Positions 8,196 through 14,984 of a stretch of 25,655 nucleotides of DNA are shown here, in pieces. The position numbers were made by a program, and so were the translations under genes. This DNA comes from Actinomycetes bacterium. GTDB taxonomy: Bacteria > Actinomycetota > Coriobacteriia > Coriobacteriales > JAEZXW01. The stretch is taken from assembly GCA_023419515.1 (NCBI GenBank), contig JAEZXW010000014.1, positions 1 through 25,655 on the forward strand. The letters are read 5' to 3'. Position 1 is the stretch's first letter. Each line of letters opens with the position of its first letter. The notes under the pieces are model-generated. The model ran no database searches. It saw nothing but the letters and a program-made list of their open reading frames with translations, and was not told the origin of the DNA.

Positions 8196-8753
8196 TTAGT
8201 TCTTTTTGAATGGGAAGCCAAATGCCTCAAGCAAGGCACGGCCCTCATCATCGGTTTGAGCAGTCGTAACGATGGTAATGTCCATACCACGAGTCACACT
8301 TGCCTTATCGTAGTCAATCTCTGGGAAAATCAGTTGATCGGTCACACCCATCGAGAAGTTGCCGTGACCATCAAAAGAATCACGGTTGATACCACGAAAG
8401 TCGCGGATACGAGGGATTGCGATTGACATCAGACGATCGAAGAACTCCCACATGCGGTCGCCACGGAGCGTTACCTTTGCACCGATTGGCATACCAGCAC
8501 GCAGACGGAATGCTGCGATTGACTTGCGAGCACGGGTGATCATTGGCTGCTGACCGGTGATAACGCGAAGATCCTCAACGGCACCATCAATCGCCTTAGA
8601 GTCGGTTGCTGCCTCGCCAACGCCCATGTTGACGACGATCTTTTCGATCTTAGGAATCATGTGGACATTGGTGTATCCAAACTCATCCTGCAGCTTCTTC
8701 ATGACCTGCTCGCGGTACGTCGTTTTAAGACGTGGTACATACTTGTCTGCCAT
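8196..8753 (-). CDS. rplE: 50S ribosomal protein L5
   Basis: L5 binds 5S rRNA and contacts the P-site tRNA and the 30S subunit. The protein has 185 residues with the family blocks IEKIVVNMGVGEA, ITGQQPMITRARKSIAAFRLR and PRIRDFRGINRDSFDGHGNFSMGV. The ATG at 8753 has an AGGAGGAG site 5 nt upstream. It is the first gene of its unit here. The rplX and rplN genes that normally precede it are not present; upstream are a structured leader and a candidate promoter, then a transporter gene. Confidence 0.97.
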   Translation of the reverse strand: MADKYVPRLKTTYREQVMKKLQDEFGYTNVHMIPKIEKIVVNMGVGEAATDSKAIDGAVEDLRVITGQQPMITRARKSIAAFRLRAGMPIGAKVTLRGDRMWEFFDRLMSIAIPRIRDFRGINRDSFDGHGNFSMGVTDQLIFPEIDYDKASVTRGMDITIVTTAQTDDEGRALLEAFGFPFKKN

Positions 8754-8895
8754 CTAAACTCCTCCTGGGGTTTTCAGCATATGGTTTGTGCCATATACCC
8801 CTTCTTTTTGCTGGCAAAAGACAAAAAGAAGAGCCGATACTTACGTACTCTTAACGGTTTTAGGGCGCACGAAAGTGGCGCCTTAAAATTAAGAG
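8754..8895 (-). promoter_or_regulatory. Structured 5' leader of rplE: three consecutive hairpins
   Basis: Three strong inverted repeats fill the space between a candidate promoter and the rplE binding site. Hairpin 1 (8848-8895): outer CTCTTAA/TTAAGAG, inner TTTTA-GGCG/CGCC-TAAAA with one bulge and one mismatch, CAC/GTG, 4-nt loop. Hairpin 2: perfect 10-bp stem (8801-8810 with 8822-8831), 11-nt loop. Hairpin 3 (8767-8801): GGGGT/ACCCC outside ATATGG/CCATAT, ending right before AGGAGGAG. The 3' arm of hairpin 1 (AAGAG word) can also pair with CTCTT at 8829-8833, which would disrupt hairpin 2, so alternative folds exist. None has a terminator-type T-run on the minus strand. The layout suggests translational control, probably by a ribosomal protein. 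No known RNA family was recognised. Confidence 0.6.
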
Positions 8896-8902
8896 CCTTC
8901 AC

Positions 8903-8931
8903 ACTATAGACTGTTTTGGCGGTTCTTTTAA
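8903..8931 (-). promoter_or_regulatory. Candidate promoter of the rplE ribosomal protein unit
   Basis: On the minus strand a -10-like TATAGT (8908-8903) stands 17 nt from a weak -35-like TTAAAA (8931-8926). The predicted transcript would begin near 8896, directly at the base of hairpin 1. The position and spacing are good; the -35 match is poor. Confidence 0.45.
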
Positions 8932-8950
8932 GAGGGAAAATGCAGAAAAA

Positions 8951-9010
8951 GAGCGAAATTGCGCGAGCTTCACAACTTCAACGCATGGAGGAATTCACGC
9001 AAAATCGCTC
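8951..9010. repeat. Imperfect inverted repeat in the spacer upstream of rplE, possible dispersed intergenic element
   Basis: Arms GAGCGAAATTGCG (8951-8963) and CGCAAAATCGCTC (8998-9010) pair over 13 positions with two A-A (or T-T) mismatches, around a 34-nt centre containing GAATTC (8991-8996). It lies in the 372-nt gene-free stretch 8754-9125, outside the leader. Neither strand codes for protein and there is no T-run. Its symmetry suggests either a structured RNA or a dispersed palindromic element. Only one copy is in this window. Confidence 0.4.
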
Positions 9011-9083
9011 AAAAATTCTAGATACTCGGTGGCGGGTGACGAGCTTAGGGAGCCGCCGCGCGGACTGGCGAGGAGCTCTGAAA

Positions 9084-9131
9084 GGCTAACGGACAGCCAA
9101 GGTAGCTTGGCGCAAGCTTGGTGGCTTAGCC
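9084..9131 (-). terminator. Possible terminator of the NSS transporter gene
   Basis: Nested inverted repeats surround the stop codon: GGCTAA (9084-9089) with TTAGCC (9126-9131) outside, and GCCAAG (9096-9101) with CTTGGC (9106-9111) inside a 4-nt loop. The minus strand continues only with CCTTTCAG, a weak T-run, so termination may be inefficient. The remaining 9011-9083 stretch is GC-rich, with nothing further I could assign. Confidence 0.4.
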
Positions 9132-10484
9132 GATGCCGCCGAACACGATACCGAGGACGCAGATCAGGACGATCACACCGCAGACCACGTACTTGCCGTA
9201 GACCATGAACGCCTCGAAGGCAAACGCGCTGGTTGATCCCTGCTTGAGGTTCTTGAGTGCCTCGTCATGCGGCAAGACCCAGAAAAACATTACCGCAGCG
9301 CAGAGCGCGCCAACTGGGATCATAAAGATGCTCACGAAGTCCATCCACTCGCCCACGATGCCTTCGATGCACACGCCAACGATGGCGCCGATCACCATGA
9401 TAATCAACACAGCAGGCAAGCGACTCAAACCAAACTTATCTTGCAGCGCCTCGATAGGCGACTCAAAGAGGTTGATGAGCGAGGTGATGCCGGCAAAGAG
9501 TACCGCGATGAAGAAGATGCCCATCACGATCTGACCGAGTGGCAGTGAGGCAAATACCTGTGGCATCGTCACAAACATGAGGCCAGGGCCAGCTGAAAGC
9601 TCAGCGCCAAAGACAAAGACAGCAGGAACGATCAGCATGACTGCGATCATGCTCGCGATGGTATCGAAGATGCAGATATTGCGAGCACAAGCAATGATGT
9701 CCTCATCACCTTTAAGGTAGCTGCCGTAAACAACCGTGCCTGATCCAGCGAGTGATAACGAGAAGAACGCCTGACCCAGCGCATAGATCCACGTTTTTGA
9801 GTTAAGAAGATCAGCCCAAACTGGCTGTGTGAGGAATGCGTAGCCTTGGGCTGCTCCGGGCAGCGTCGCAACGTAGATAGCAAGTGCAACAAACAGAACA
9901 AAGAAGGCGACCATCAGGATCTTGTTCACACGCTCAATACCTTGGGCAATACCAGCAGCAAGGATCGCGCCGATCAGGACGAACGCCGCGATATGCCATG
10001 GCACTGCTCCAAATTGCGAGGCGAGCGCGCCAAAGTATCCGCCGGCTTGAGCGACCGCCGCCTCTCCCGAAAGCCCTGCGGGAAACGCAGCTCCAGTAAA
10101 CGAACCAACGAAGTAGCACAAAATCCATCCGACGACGACTGAATAACCGATGGCAACCAAGAGGCTGGCAACAGCTGGAATGAGGCCGATGAGCTCACCG
10201 ATCCGAGGGTTAAGCCCTCGCCTTTCACACGCGCCACGAAACGCACCGATGGGGCCGTGCTGAGTGGTTCGTCCGAGGGTGATCTCTTCGATCACGCCAG
10301 AAAAGCCGATCAAAACGACGCAGATGATATAAGCGATAAGAAATGCTGCACCACCAAATTCTGCGGTACGATACGGAAACAGCCAGATGTTACCCATCCC
10401 AACAGCCGATCCAATGCAGGCTAAAATAAAGCCCACCGGTGTTGTGAAGTGGTCGCGCTCGCGCGCCTGGCTTGAAGCAGTCAC
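9126..10484 (-). CDS. Neurotransmitter:sodium symporter (NSS/SNF) family transporter
   Basis: Probable sodium-coupled amino acid importer in the cytoplasmic membrane; the substrate is unknown. The protein has 452 residues and 11-12 hydrophobic segments. The N-terminal helix 1 has the hallmark IGSAVGMGNIWLFPYR (25-39), followed by FGGAAFLIAYI. By comparison with LeuT, Ala27 and Asn32 match sodium ligands Ala22 and Asn27, but the extracellular-gate arginine (LeuT Arg30) is Leu35 here. The start is GTG at 10484 with AAAGGAT upstream. It stands alone, with a 155-nt gap to the hydrolase gene upstream and a weak terminator-like repeat downstream. A 14-bp dyad (10533-10546) lies about 50 nt before the start and could be an operator. 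Confidence 0.9.
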   Translation of the reverse strand: MTASSQARERDHFTTPVGFILACIGSAVGMGNIWLFPYRTAEFGGAAFLIAYIICVVLIGFSGVIEEITLGRTTQHGPIGAFRGACERRGLNPRIGELIGLIPAVASLLVAIGYSVVVGWILCYFVGSFTGAAFPAGLSGEAAVAQAGGYFGALASQFGAVPWHIAAFVLIGAILAAGIAQGIERVNKILMVAFFVLFVALAIYVATLPGAAQGYAFLTQPVWADLLNSKTWIYALGQAFFSLSLAGSGTVVYGSYLKGDEDIIACARNICIFDTIASMIAVMLIVPAVFVFGAELSAGPGLMFVTMPQVFASLPLGQIVMGIFFIAVLFAGITSLINLFESPIEALQDKFGLSRLPAVLIIMVIGAIVGVCIEGIVGEWMDFVSIFMIPVGALCAAVMFFWVLPHDEALKNLKQGSTSAFAFEAFMVYGKYVVCGVIVLICVLGIVFGGIG

Positions 10485-10532
10485 GATCGTATCCTTTCAA
10501 AATCGTGGTGTGCATGTCTTATAAGTAGGCAA

Positions 10533-10546
10533 TCTTAGCACTAAGA
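10533..10546. promoter_or_regulatory. Perfect 14-bp dyad upstream of the NSS transporter, operator-like
   Basis: TCTTAG-CA-CTAAGA is a near-continuous palindrome 49-62 nt upstream of the transporter start. The surrounding spacer (10485-10639) is AT-rich, with TTATAA nearby, but I found no good -35/-10 pair. It may bind a small dimeric regulator; none is encoded next to it. Confidence 0.35.
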
Positions 10547-10639
10547 GTTAAAAGATTTTATTTTGTAAAGTATTTCGCCGCTGATGTGCTATTTATTGCT
10601 GCGGACGGTCTCGCGGTTTTGGCGCGAAGGCTCGGGATA

Positions 10640-11953
10640 CTAAGACTTGCGATAAACCACGGTGCTGCCGCGCCACGCACGTTCGAGCACATCCTGCTCA
10701 TGCAAAAACTCAAGCACTGAAAAATACTTGGCAAAGAGCATCCACTTGGTCGACATGAGGTTAGAAAAAAGCTGTTCAGCACTCGTGTTATGTACCGCAA
10801 AGACGGTGTCAGCAACGCTGAGGTATTCGCCGCGCGGTTGATTGGCAAAAAATGCCTCGAGGCGTCGGGCGTACTTTTGGTAGTGGCCAATGGAATCGAG
10901 GACAGCCTCGCGAATCGTAACCGAGGCAAAGACAGGATGAGCCGCCAAGTCTTGTACTTGCGCGCCCGAGAGCTCGTGGTGCGTCTCAAGCGCGGCAGGG
11001 TCGATCGAAGTGTCTGGTACTTCTGGCGCGAGTAGCGCTCGTGCGGGGATCTCGGTCTTCTCGACAAGGGCAGTAGCCACCTTATCGTACGGCATAACCG
11101 TCACACGGCGATCATCGAGCAGCGCTAGGTCTCGGGTCATGACTGGACCGTGACCTGAGAGCACAAAGTCGCAATCGAGCACATCTATGAGCTCGAGGGT
11201 ATCGAAAAAAGCGCGTAAGTGATGCTGGTCTACCATAAGAGTCGGCACGATGGGACGAAAACGCGAGATCAGCGCATCTGCTGCAAAGATGATCTTGCTG
11301 CTCTTATCGTAGAGCCCAGTTTGCACATTGTGATGCCCATAGAGCGGGATTGGCCGCAAAGAGTAGCCACCCACCTCAAAGACCTCATCGGGCGCAAGCT
11401 CCTCAACTTCACTCGTCAGTACATCAGCAGGCGATGGAAACCAAAAACGCGAAAAGACCTGATGGATCTCCTCAAACTCAGGGTCAAGACCAAGATGCAA
11501 CGCCGCGTCACGTGCTGGTCGGTCAGGAGCGACGTGTTCAGGTAAGGCAGGTACCACCACACGGGCGCCTTTTTCCTTGCAATACGAGATGAGCCCCACG
11601 TGATCGGGGTGATAATGTGTGATAAAAACAGTCACCTGGCTCCAGGGATTTCCCGCTGCCTCGACCACCAAGTCAACAGCATGCTTGGAGTGCACGAGCG
11701 ACTCATAGATCTCAGCCGAAGCGGCATCGATGAGCAGAGTCTTCCCGGGCTCATACACTGCATACATCGACAGATGAGGCGCGAGCTGCAGTGGCGCAGT
11801 CGTTCGCACGATCTGCGGCAAAACCTCGACCACCGTCTGTGAGAGCAGGGTCTTTTGGTTCGGTGAGCTCGCGTGATTACTCGCCTGATCGTACACTTGA
11901 ATTGGCTGGGTGGATGTCTGATCGATCGGCTGATTACTTGCCTGGCTTGGCAT
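10640..11953 (-). CDS. Metallo-beta-lactamase-fold hydrolase
   Basis: Metal-dependent hydrolase of unknown substrate, probably cytosolic. The protein has 437 residues. Residues 1-40 are Gln/Asn/Ser-rich and probably disordered. The MBL core shows the metal motif THYHPDHVG (His113, His115, Asp117, His118), a second ligand region LYGHHNVQTG (His207/His208), Asp226 in FAADAL and His268 in LSGHGP. The C-terminal ~150 residues (from about 285) form an alpha-helical domain, with a winged-helix-like end (KYFSVLEFLHEQDVLERAW), similar in layout to glyoxalase II-like and LACTB2-like hydrolases. The ATG at 11953 has a near-perfect AAGGAGG site 7 nt upstream, so the low-complexity N-terminus is real. 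It is divergent from the metal ATPase pair. Confidence 0.88.
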   Translation of the reverse strand: MPSQASNQPIDQTSTQPIQVYDQASNHASSPNQKTLLSQTVVEVLPQIVRTTAPLQLAPHLSMYAVYEPGKTLLIDAASAEIYESLVHSKHAVDLVVEAAGNPWSQVTVFITHYHPDHVGLISYCKEKGARVVVPALPEHVAPDRPARDAALHLGLDPEFEEIHQVFSRFWFPSPADVLTSEVEELAPDEVFEVGGYSLRPIPLYGHHNVQTGLYDKSSKIIFAADALISRFRPIVPTLMVDQHHLRAFFDTLELIDVLDCDFVLSGHGPVMTRDLALLDDRRVTVMPYDKVATALVEKTEIPARALLAPEVPDTSIDPAALETHHELSGAQVQDLAAHPVFASVTIREAVLDSIGHYQKYARRLEAFFANQPRGEYLSVADTVFAVHNTSAEQLFSNLMSTKWMLFAKYFSVLEFLHEQDVLERAWRGSTVVYRKS

Positions 11954-12013
11954 GTTGTGCCTCCTTGGGATGTTCAGCGCACCTCAAGATCAAACAAAGC
12001 GGCACGCCAGATA

Positions 12014-12043
12014 ACAATGTGCCTGACCCCAAACCTTTGTCAA
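12014..12043 (-). promoter_or_regulatory. Candidate promoter of the MBL-fold hydrolase gene
   Basis: A perfect TTGACA on the minus strand (12043-12038) is followed 18 nt on by CATTGT (12019-12014), a weak -10. The predicted start lies about 55 nt before the gene. Confidence 0.35.
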
Positions 12044-12195
12044 GAACACAAACAGGGTTACCTGCGGCGTACTTTTTGATTTTGCCGCGAGATTCGTGCG
12101 TGGATGTAAAGTATCCTCTGGCTTACATTTTGAAAACAGTGTTTGGGTGCAAAATAACACGTCAAAGCCGATTTTTGGGAGATAAGTCGTATTAT

Positions 12196-12217
12196 GAAAG
12201 CGTGGTGCTTTCCACCA
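12196..12217. promoter_or_regulatory. Two overlapping, mutually exclusive inverted repeats upstream of the ATPase operon
   Basis: GAAAGC-GTGGT-GCTTTC (12196-12212) and TGGTG-CTTTC-CACCA (12203-12217) share sequence, so only one hairpin can form at a time. They begin immediately after a TATTAT that could be a -10, where a metal-responsive repressor might bind. This is a positional inference only. Confidence 0.35.
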
Positions 12218-12265
12218 ATTTGCAATCACATAAGTATCCACTAAGACAAGAGAAAGGGACTGGAT

Positions 12266-12523
12266 ATGAAACTCTTTAAGACTGATCGCAACATGTATCT
12301 TGGACTTGTCGCTGCTGGCTTTTTGCTTGGCACCGCTGGCGTAAAGGCACTGACCTCAAAGCCTGCTAAGGATCTCTACGTCCAAGGCATCGCTGCTGGC
12401 ATGCGCGCAAAGAACTCCGCTGACGAGCTCGTTGAGCGCGCTAAGGAGCAAGTTGATGACATGGTTGCCGAGGCAGAGGCTGTCAACCGTGCTCAGGCCG
12501 AGAACAAGATCGTTGCTCAGTAA
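12266..12523 (+). CDS. Small membrane-anchored protein, DUF6110-like, partner of metal ATPase
   Basis: The protein has 85 residues. The start MKLFKTDRN is followed by one transmembrane helix (about 10-28, MYLGLVAAGFLLGTAGVKAL) and a charged alpha-helical tail with coiled-coil character (SADELVERAKEQVDDMVAEAEAV). It matches what I know of DUF6110, small proteins found next to P1B ATPases; the Pfam number is from memory. The arrangement recalls mycobacterial PacL/DUF1490 proteins encoded just upstream of CtpC, which scaffold the pump, but this protein has no histidine or cysteine, so a metal-binding tail is not evident. It lies 33 nt before the ATPase and is surely co-transcribed. The molecular function is unproven. 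Confidence 0.8.
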   Translation: MKLFKTDRNMYLGLVAAGFLLGTAGVKALTSKPAKDLYVQGIAAGMRAKNSADELVERAKEQVDDMVAEAEAVNRAQAENKIVAQ

Positions 12524-12556
12524 TTTATTTGCTTTGCATGAAGAGAGGAACGTCCC

Positions 12557-14752
12557 TTGTTTGCTTTAATTGCCCACGAAATTGAAGGGCGCATCCGCTT
12601 TGCAACGCAGGGCGGACTGAGCGATAAAGAAGCAAGCGCCCTGCATTACGCCATCACCTCGTCGCTCGATGTGGTCGATGACGTACGCATTTATCGCAAA
12701 ACGGGATCTGTTGCCATTGCGTTTTCAGCACGTGAGGATGCAAGTCTGGCGGATGCGCGTCAGCAGGTGATCGATTTTATCGGCAACCTCGACCGAAGCG
12801 GACTTGAACAGATGCGCGTACCGATGTCGGCAAGCATCTTGTTCGATGAGAACTACTATCCAGAGAAAATCACCTCGATGGTAGTGGGATGGATCGGTCG
12901 CCGACTTTTTTTACCACTCCCCGTGCGGATGGCCTACGATGTCATCCGCGCTGCCCCCTATCTGTACGAGGGGGCCCGAACGCTGATGGCACGGCGCATC
13001 GATGTTTCGGTCATCGATGCCGCTGCTATCGGGTTTGCCCTGTTAACCCGCGATATGAACGCCGTCAGTGAGATCATTTTCTTGCTGAACTTGGGCGAGG
13101 TTTTTGAAGAGTGGACTGAGCGCAAATCAACCGCCGACCTTGCTAACTCCCTGCTCGACCAGGATATGAAGGCATGGGTTATCCGCGATGATATCGAACA
13201 GCTCGTGCCTGTTGAAGAGGTGCAAGCTGGCGAGACTATCGTCTGTCGCATGGGCTACACCATCCCCGTTGACGGCGTGGTCGTACGCGGTACGGGCGAG
13301 GTCAACCAGGCATCGCTTACTGGCGAAAGCGTCTCGATCGTGCGCACCACTGGTGACAGTGTCTACGCTGGCACCGTCCTTGAGGAGGGCGAACTTATCG
13401 TTCAAACCAAGGCGACCAGCAAAGAGACCCGTCTCATGCGCATCATGCACATGATCGATGACGCAGCAGATCAAAAGTCGACAGTTGAATCTCGCGTCAA
13501 TGATCTGGCCGATGCCATCGTCCCGTACAACCTTGCTTTTGGCTTGCTCGTTGGTCTTATCACGCGCAACATCCACTTGATGAGCGCTGCGTTTGTTGTT
13601 GACTACTCGTGCGCGCTCAAACTCGCAACGAGCATCAGTGTGCTCTCGGCGATGCGCGAGGGCGCCTCGCGCGGCTTTACCATCAAGGGTGGTAGGCAAC
13701 TTGAGCAACTCGCCCATGCCGATACCATCGTGTTTGATAAGACCGGCACGCTTACCAACGCAACGCCACAGGTCACCAACGTGATCGGCATGAACGGCAA
13801 CGAGTCCAAGGAAGTCTTACGACTTTCGGCATGTCTGGAAGAGCACTTCCCTCACCCCGTTGCCCGTGCCATTGTCAATGCAGCTGCTGAGCAGGACTTA
13901 AAGCATCGCGAGCAGCACAGTGATGTCGAGTACATCGTTGCCCACGGCATCGTTTCATCGCTCGACGGACATCGCATCCTTATTGGCTCGCCGCACTTCA
14001 TCTTTGACGATGAGGGCGTGGTGCTCTGCCCTGAGGCACGAGCTGTGCTTGAGGCGGAAGACGGCCATCAGTCGGTGCTTTTCTTGGCACGCGACAAGGA
14101 GGTCATGGGTGCCATCGTGCTCGAAGATCCGCTGCGTGAAGATGCTCCTGCGATGATCGCTGACTTGCGCAAGGCTGGCTTTGAGCACATCGTCATGCTC
14201 ACCGGTGATGCTGAAAGTGCTGCTCGTCAAGCTGCGGCTAAGGCAGGTGTGGATGAGTATCGCTCACAGGTCATGCCCGAGGATAAGGCAAACTTTATCA
14301 AGGACCTGCAGAAAAAGGGTCGCAAAGTAGTCATGGTAGGCGACGGCATTAACGACTCGCTTGCGTTGACGACAGCCGATGTTGGTATCGCCATGAACAA
14401 CGGCGCTGACGTTGCCCGCGAGGTTGCTGACATCACCTTTAACACCAATGACCTCAATAACGTCCTGATGCTGAGGCTCATGAGCCAACGCCTCTTTAGG
14501 CGTATGGATAAGACCTACAGCTTTATCATGGTGGTCAACACCATTCTCTTAGGTCTTGGCGTTACCGGTACTCTCAGTTCAGGTGCAAGCGCATTGCTCC
14601 ACAACAGCTCAACAGTGGGTGTTGGTCTTTCGAGCATGAGAAACCTCTACCCGCTTGAAGAGACGCCTCACAGCATCTTGAAGCATGAGTCTGAGCAGCT
14701 GCATGATGCTGATCAACAAAGCTGGATCGAGCGCTTCTCGGCAAGTGCTTAA
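12557..14752 (+). CDS. P1B-type heavy-metal-translocating ATPase
   Basis: ATP-driven metal efflux pump of the cytoplasmic membrane; the metal is unknown. The protein has 731 residues. Residues 1-75 resemble a ferredoxin-like HMA domain (EIEGRIRF...VVDDVRIYRKTGSVAI) but lack the CxxC metal site. The actuator loop has TGES (255-258). The membrane metal-site helix reads DYSCALKLATS (Cys352), the Ser-Cys variant rather than CPC, and the usual Pro of the ATP motif is Ser359. The phosphorylation motif DKTGTLT starts at Asp394. The P1B His-Pro pair is 433-434, and GDGIND is 595-600. The start is TTG at 12557 with GAGAGGA upstream; the conserved HEIEGR begins right after it. It follows the small DUF6110-like gene and ends before a terminator hairpin. 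Confidence 0.93.
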   Translation: MFALIAHEIEGRIRFATQGGLSDKEASALHYAITSSLDVVDDVRIYRKTGSVAIAFSAREDASLADARQQVIDFIGNLDRSGLEQMRVPMSASILFDENYYPEKITSMVVGWIGRRLFLPLPVRMAYDVIRAAPYLYEGARTLMARRIDVSVIDAAAIGFALLTRDMNAVSEIIFLLNLGEVFEEWTERKSTADLANSLLDQDMKAWVIRDDIEQLVPVEEVQAGETIVCRMGYTIPVDGVVVRGTGEVNQASLTGESVSIVRTTGDSVYAGTVLEEGELIVQTKATSKETRLMRIMHMIDDAADQKSTVESRVNDLADAIVPYNLAFGLLVGLITRNIHLMSAAFVVDYSCALKLATSISVLSAMREGASRGFTIKGGRQLEQLAHADTIVFDKTGTLTNATPQVTNVIGMNGNESKEVLRLSACLEEHFPHPVARAIVNAAAEQDLKHREQHSDVEYIVAHGIVSSLDGHRILIGSPHFIFDDEGVVLCPEARAVLEAEDGHQSVLFLARDKEVMGAIVLEDPLREDAPAMIADLRKAGFEHIVMLTGDAESAARQAAAKAGVDEYRSQVMPEDKANFIKDLQKKGRKVVMVGDGINDSLALTTADVGIAMNNGADVAREVADITFNTNDLNNVLMLRLMSQRLFRRMDKTYSFIMVVNTILLGLGVTGTLSSGASALLHNSSTVGVGLSSMRNLYPLEETPHSILKHESEQLHDADQQSWIERFSASA

Positions 14753-14790
14753 GGGATTCTGGCGATAAGATCACGATAAGAACACACGAA

Positions 14791-14822
14791 AAAGCCTCCA
14801 GACCACATGGTTTGGAGGCTTT
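14791..14822. terminator. Bidirectional terminator between the metal ATPase and tRNA-Thr
   Basis: A 14-bp stem with one G-T wobble (AAAGCCTCCAGACC at 14791-14804, GGTTTGGAGGCTTT at 14809-14822) closes a 4-nt loop. On the minus strand it ends in CTTTTTCG, a fair T-run for the tRNA. On the plus strand CTTTACATTTG is a weaker T-run for the ATPase operon. Confidence 0.85.
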
Positions 14823-14837
14823 ACATTTGTGAATGAA

Positions 14838-14913
14838 TGGAGCCAGTTACCGGACTTGAACCGGTGACCCCCGCTTTACGAGAGCGGTGCTCTACCAACT
14901 GAGCTAAACTGGC
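14838..14913 (-). tRNA. tRNA-Thr (anticodon CGT)
   Basis: A 76-nt cloverleaf with encoded CCA. The acceptor stem is GCCAGTT/AACTGGC, the D-arm TAGCTCAGTTGGTAGAGCA, the anticodon stem CCGCT/AGCGG around loop CTCGTAA (anticodon CGT, reading ACG), and the T-arm contains GGTTCAAGTCC. It lies downstream of pnp on the same strand and is followed by the 14791-14822 terminator. A promoter of its own is likely at 14947-14975. Confidence 0.97.
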
Positions 14914-14946
14914 CTGCTCTTCTCACTTAAGTCGAAGTGCCTGAAA

Positions 14947-14975
14947 AGATTACGGCATTCAATTGAGTTTATCAA
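14947..14975 (-). promoter_or_regulatory. Candidate promoter of tRNA-Thr
   Basis: TTGATA (14975-14970) and TAATCT (14952-14947) are separated by exactly 17 nt on the minus strand. They would start transcription about 30 nt before the tRNA. The -35 is good (5 of 6), the -10 weaker. Confidence 0.5.
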
Positions 14976-14984
14976 GTGCAAAAA

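Larger units (their letters stand above)
11954..12265. other. Divergent intergenic region (312 nt)
   Basis: This region holds the promoters for the leftward hydrolase and the rightward DUF6110-like/ATPase pair. I see a candidate promoter for the hydrolase (12014-12043) and, for the rightward genes, only an isolated TATTAT (12190-12195) without a clear -35. Two overlapping small inverted repeats follow at 12196-12217. The rightward gene has AAAGGGA before its ATG. Frames that are open here on both strands lack good starts or family character and I do not call genes. Confidence 0.6.

Noticed and set aside
8754..9125. Remnant of rplX or rplN in front of rplE
   Set aside because: No frame shows L24 or L14 motifs; the stretch is filled by hairpins, a promoter and an inverted repeat.
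11791..12279. Plus-strand 162-codon frame over the start of the MBL gene and the divergent spacer
   Set aside because: It overlaps the well-supported MBL start and the DUF6110-like start, and its sequence looks random.
13127..13717. Minus-strand 196-codon frame antisense to the metal ATPase
   Set aside because: It is a shadow of a strongly supported ATPase reading frame.
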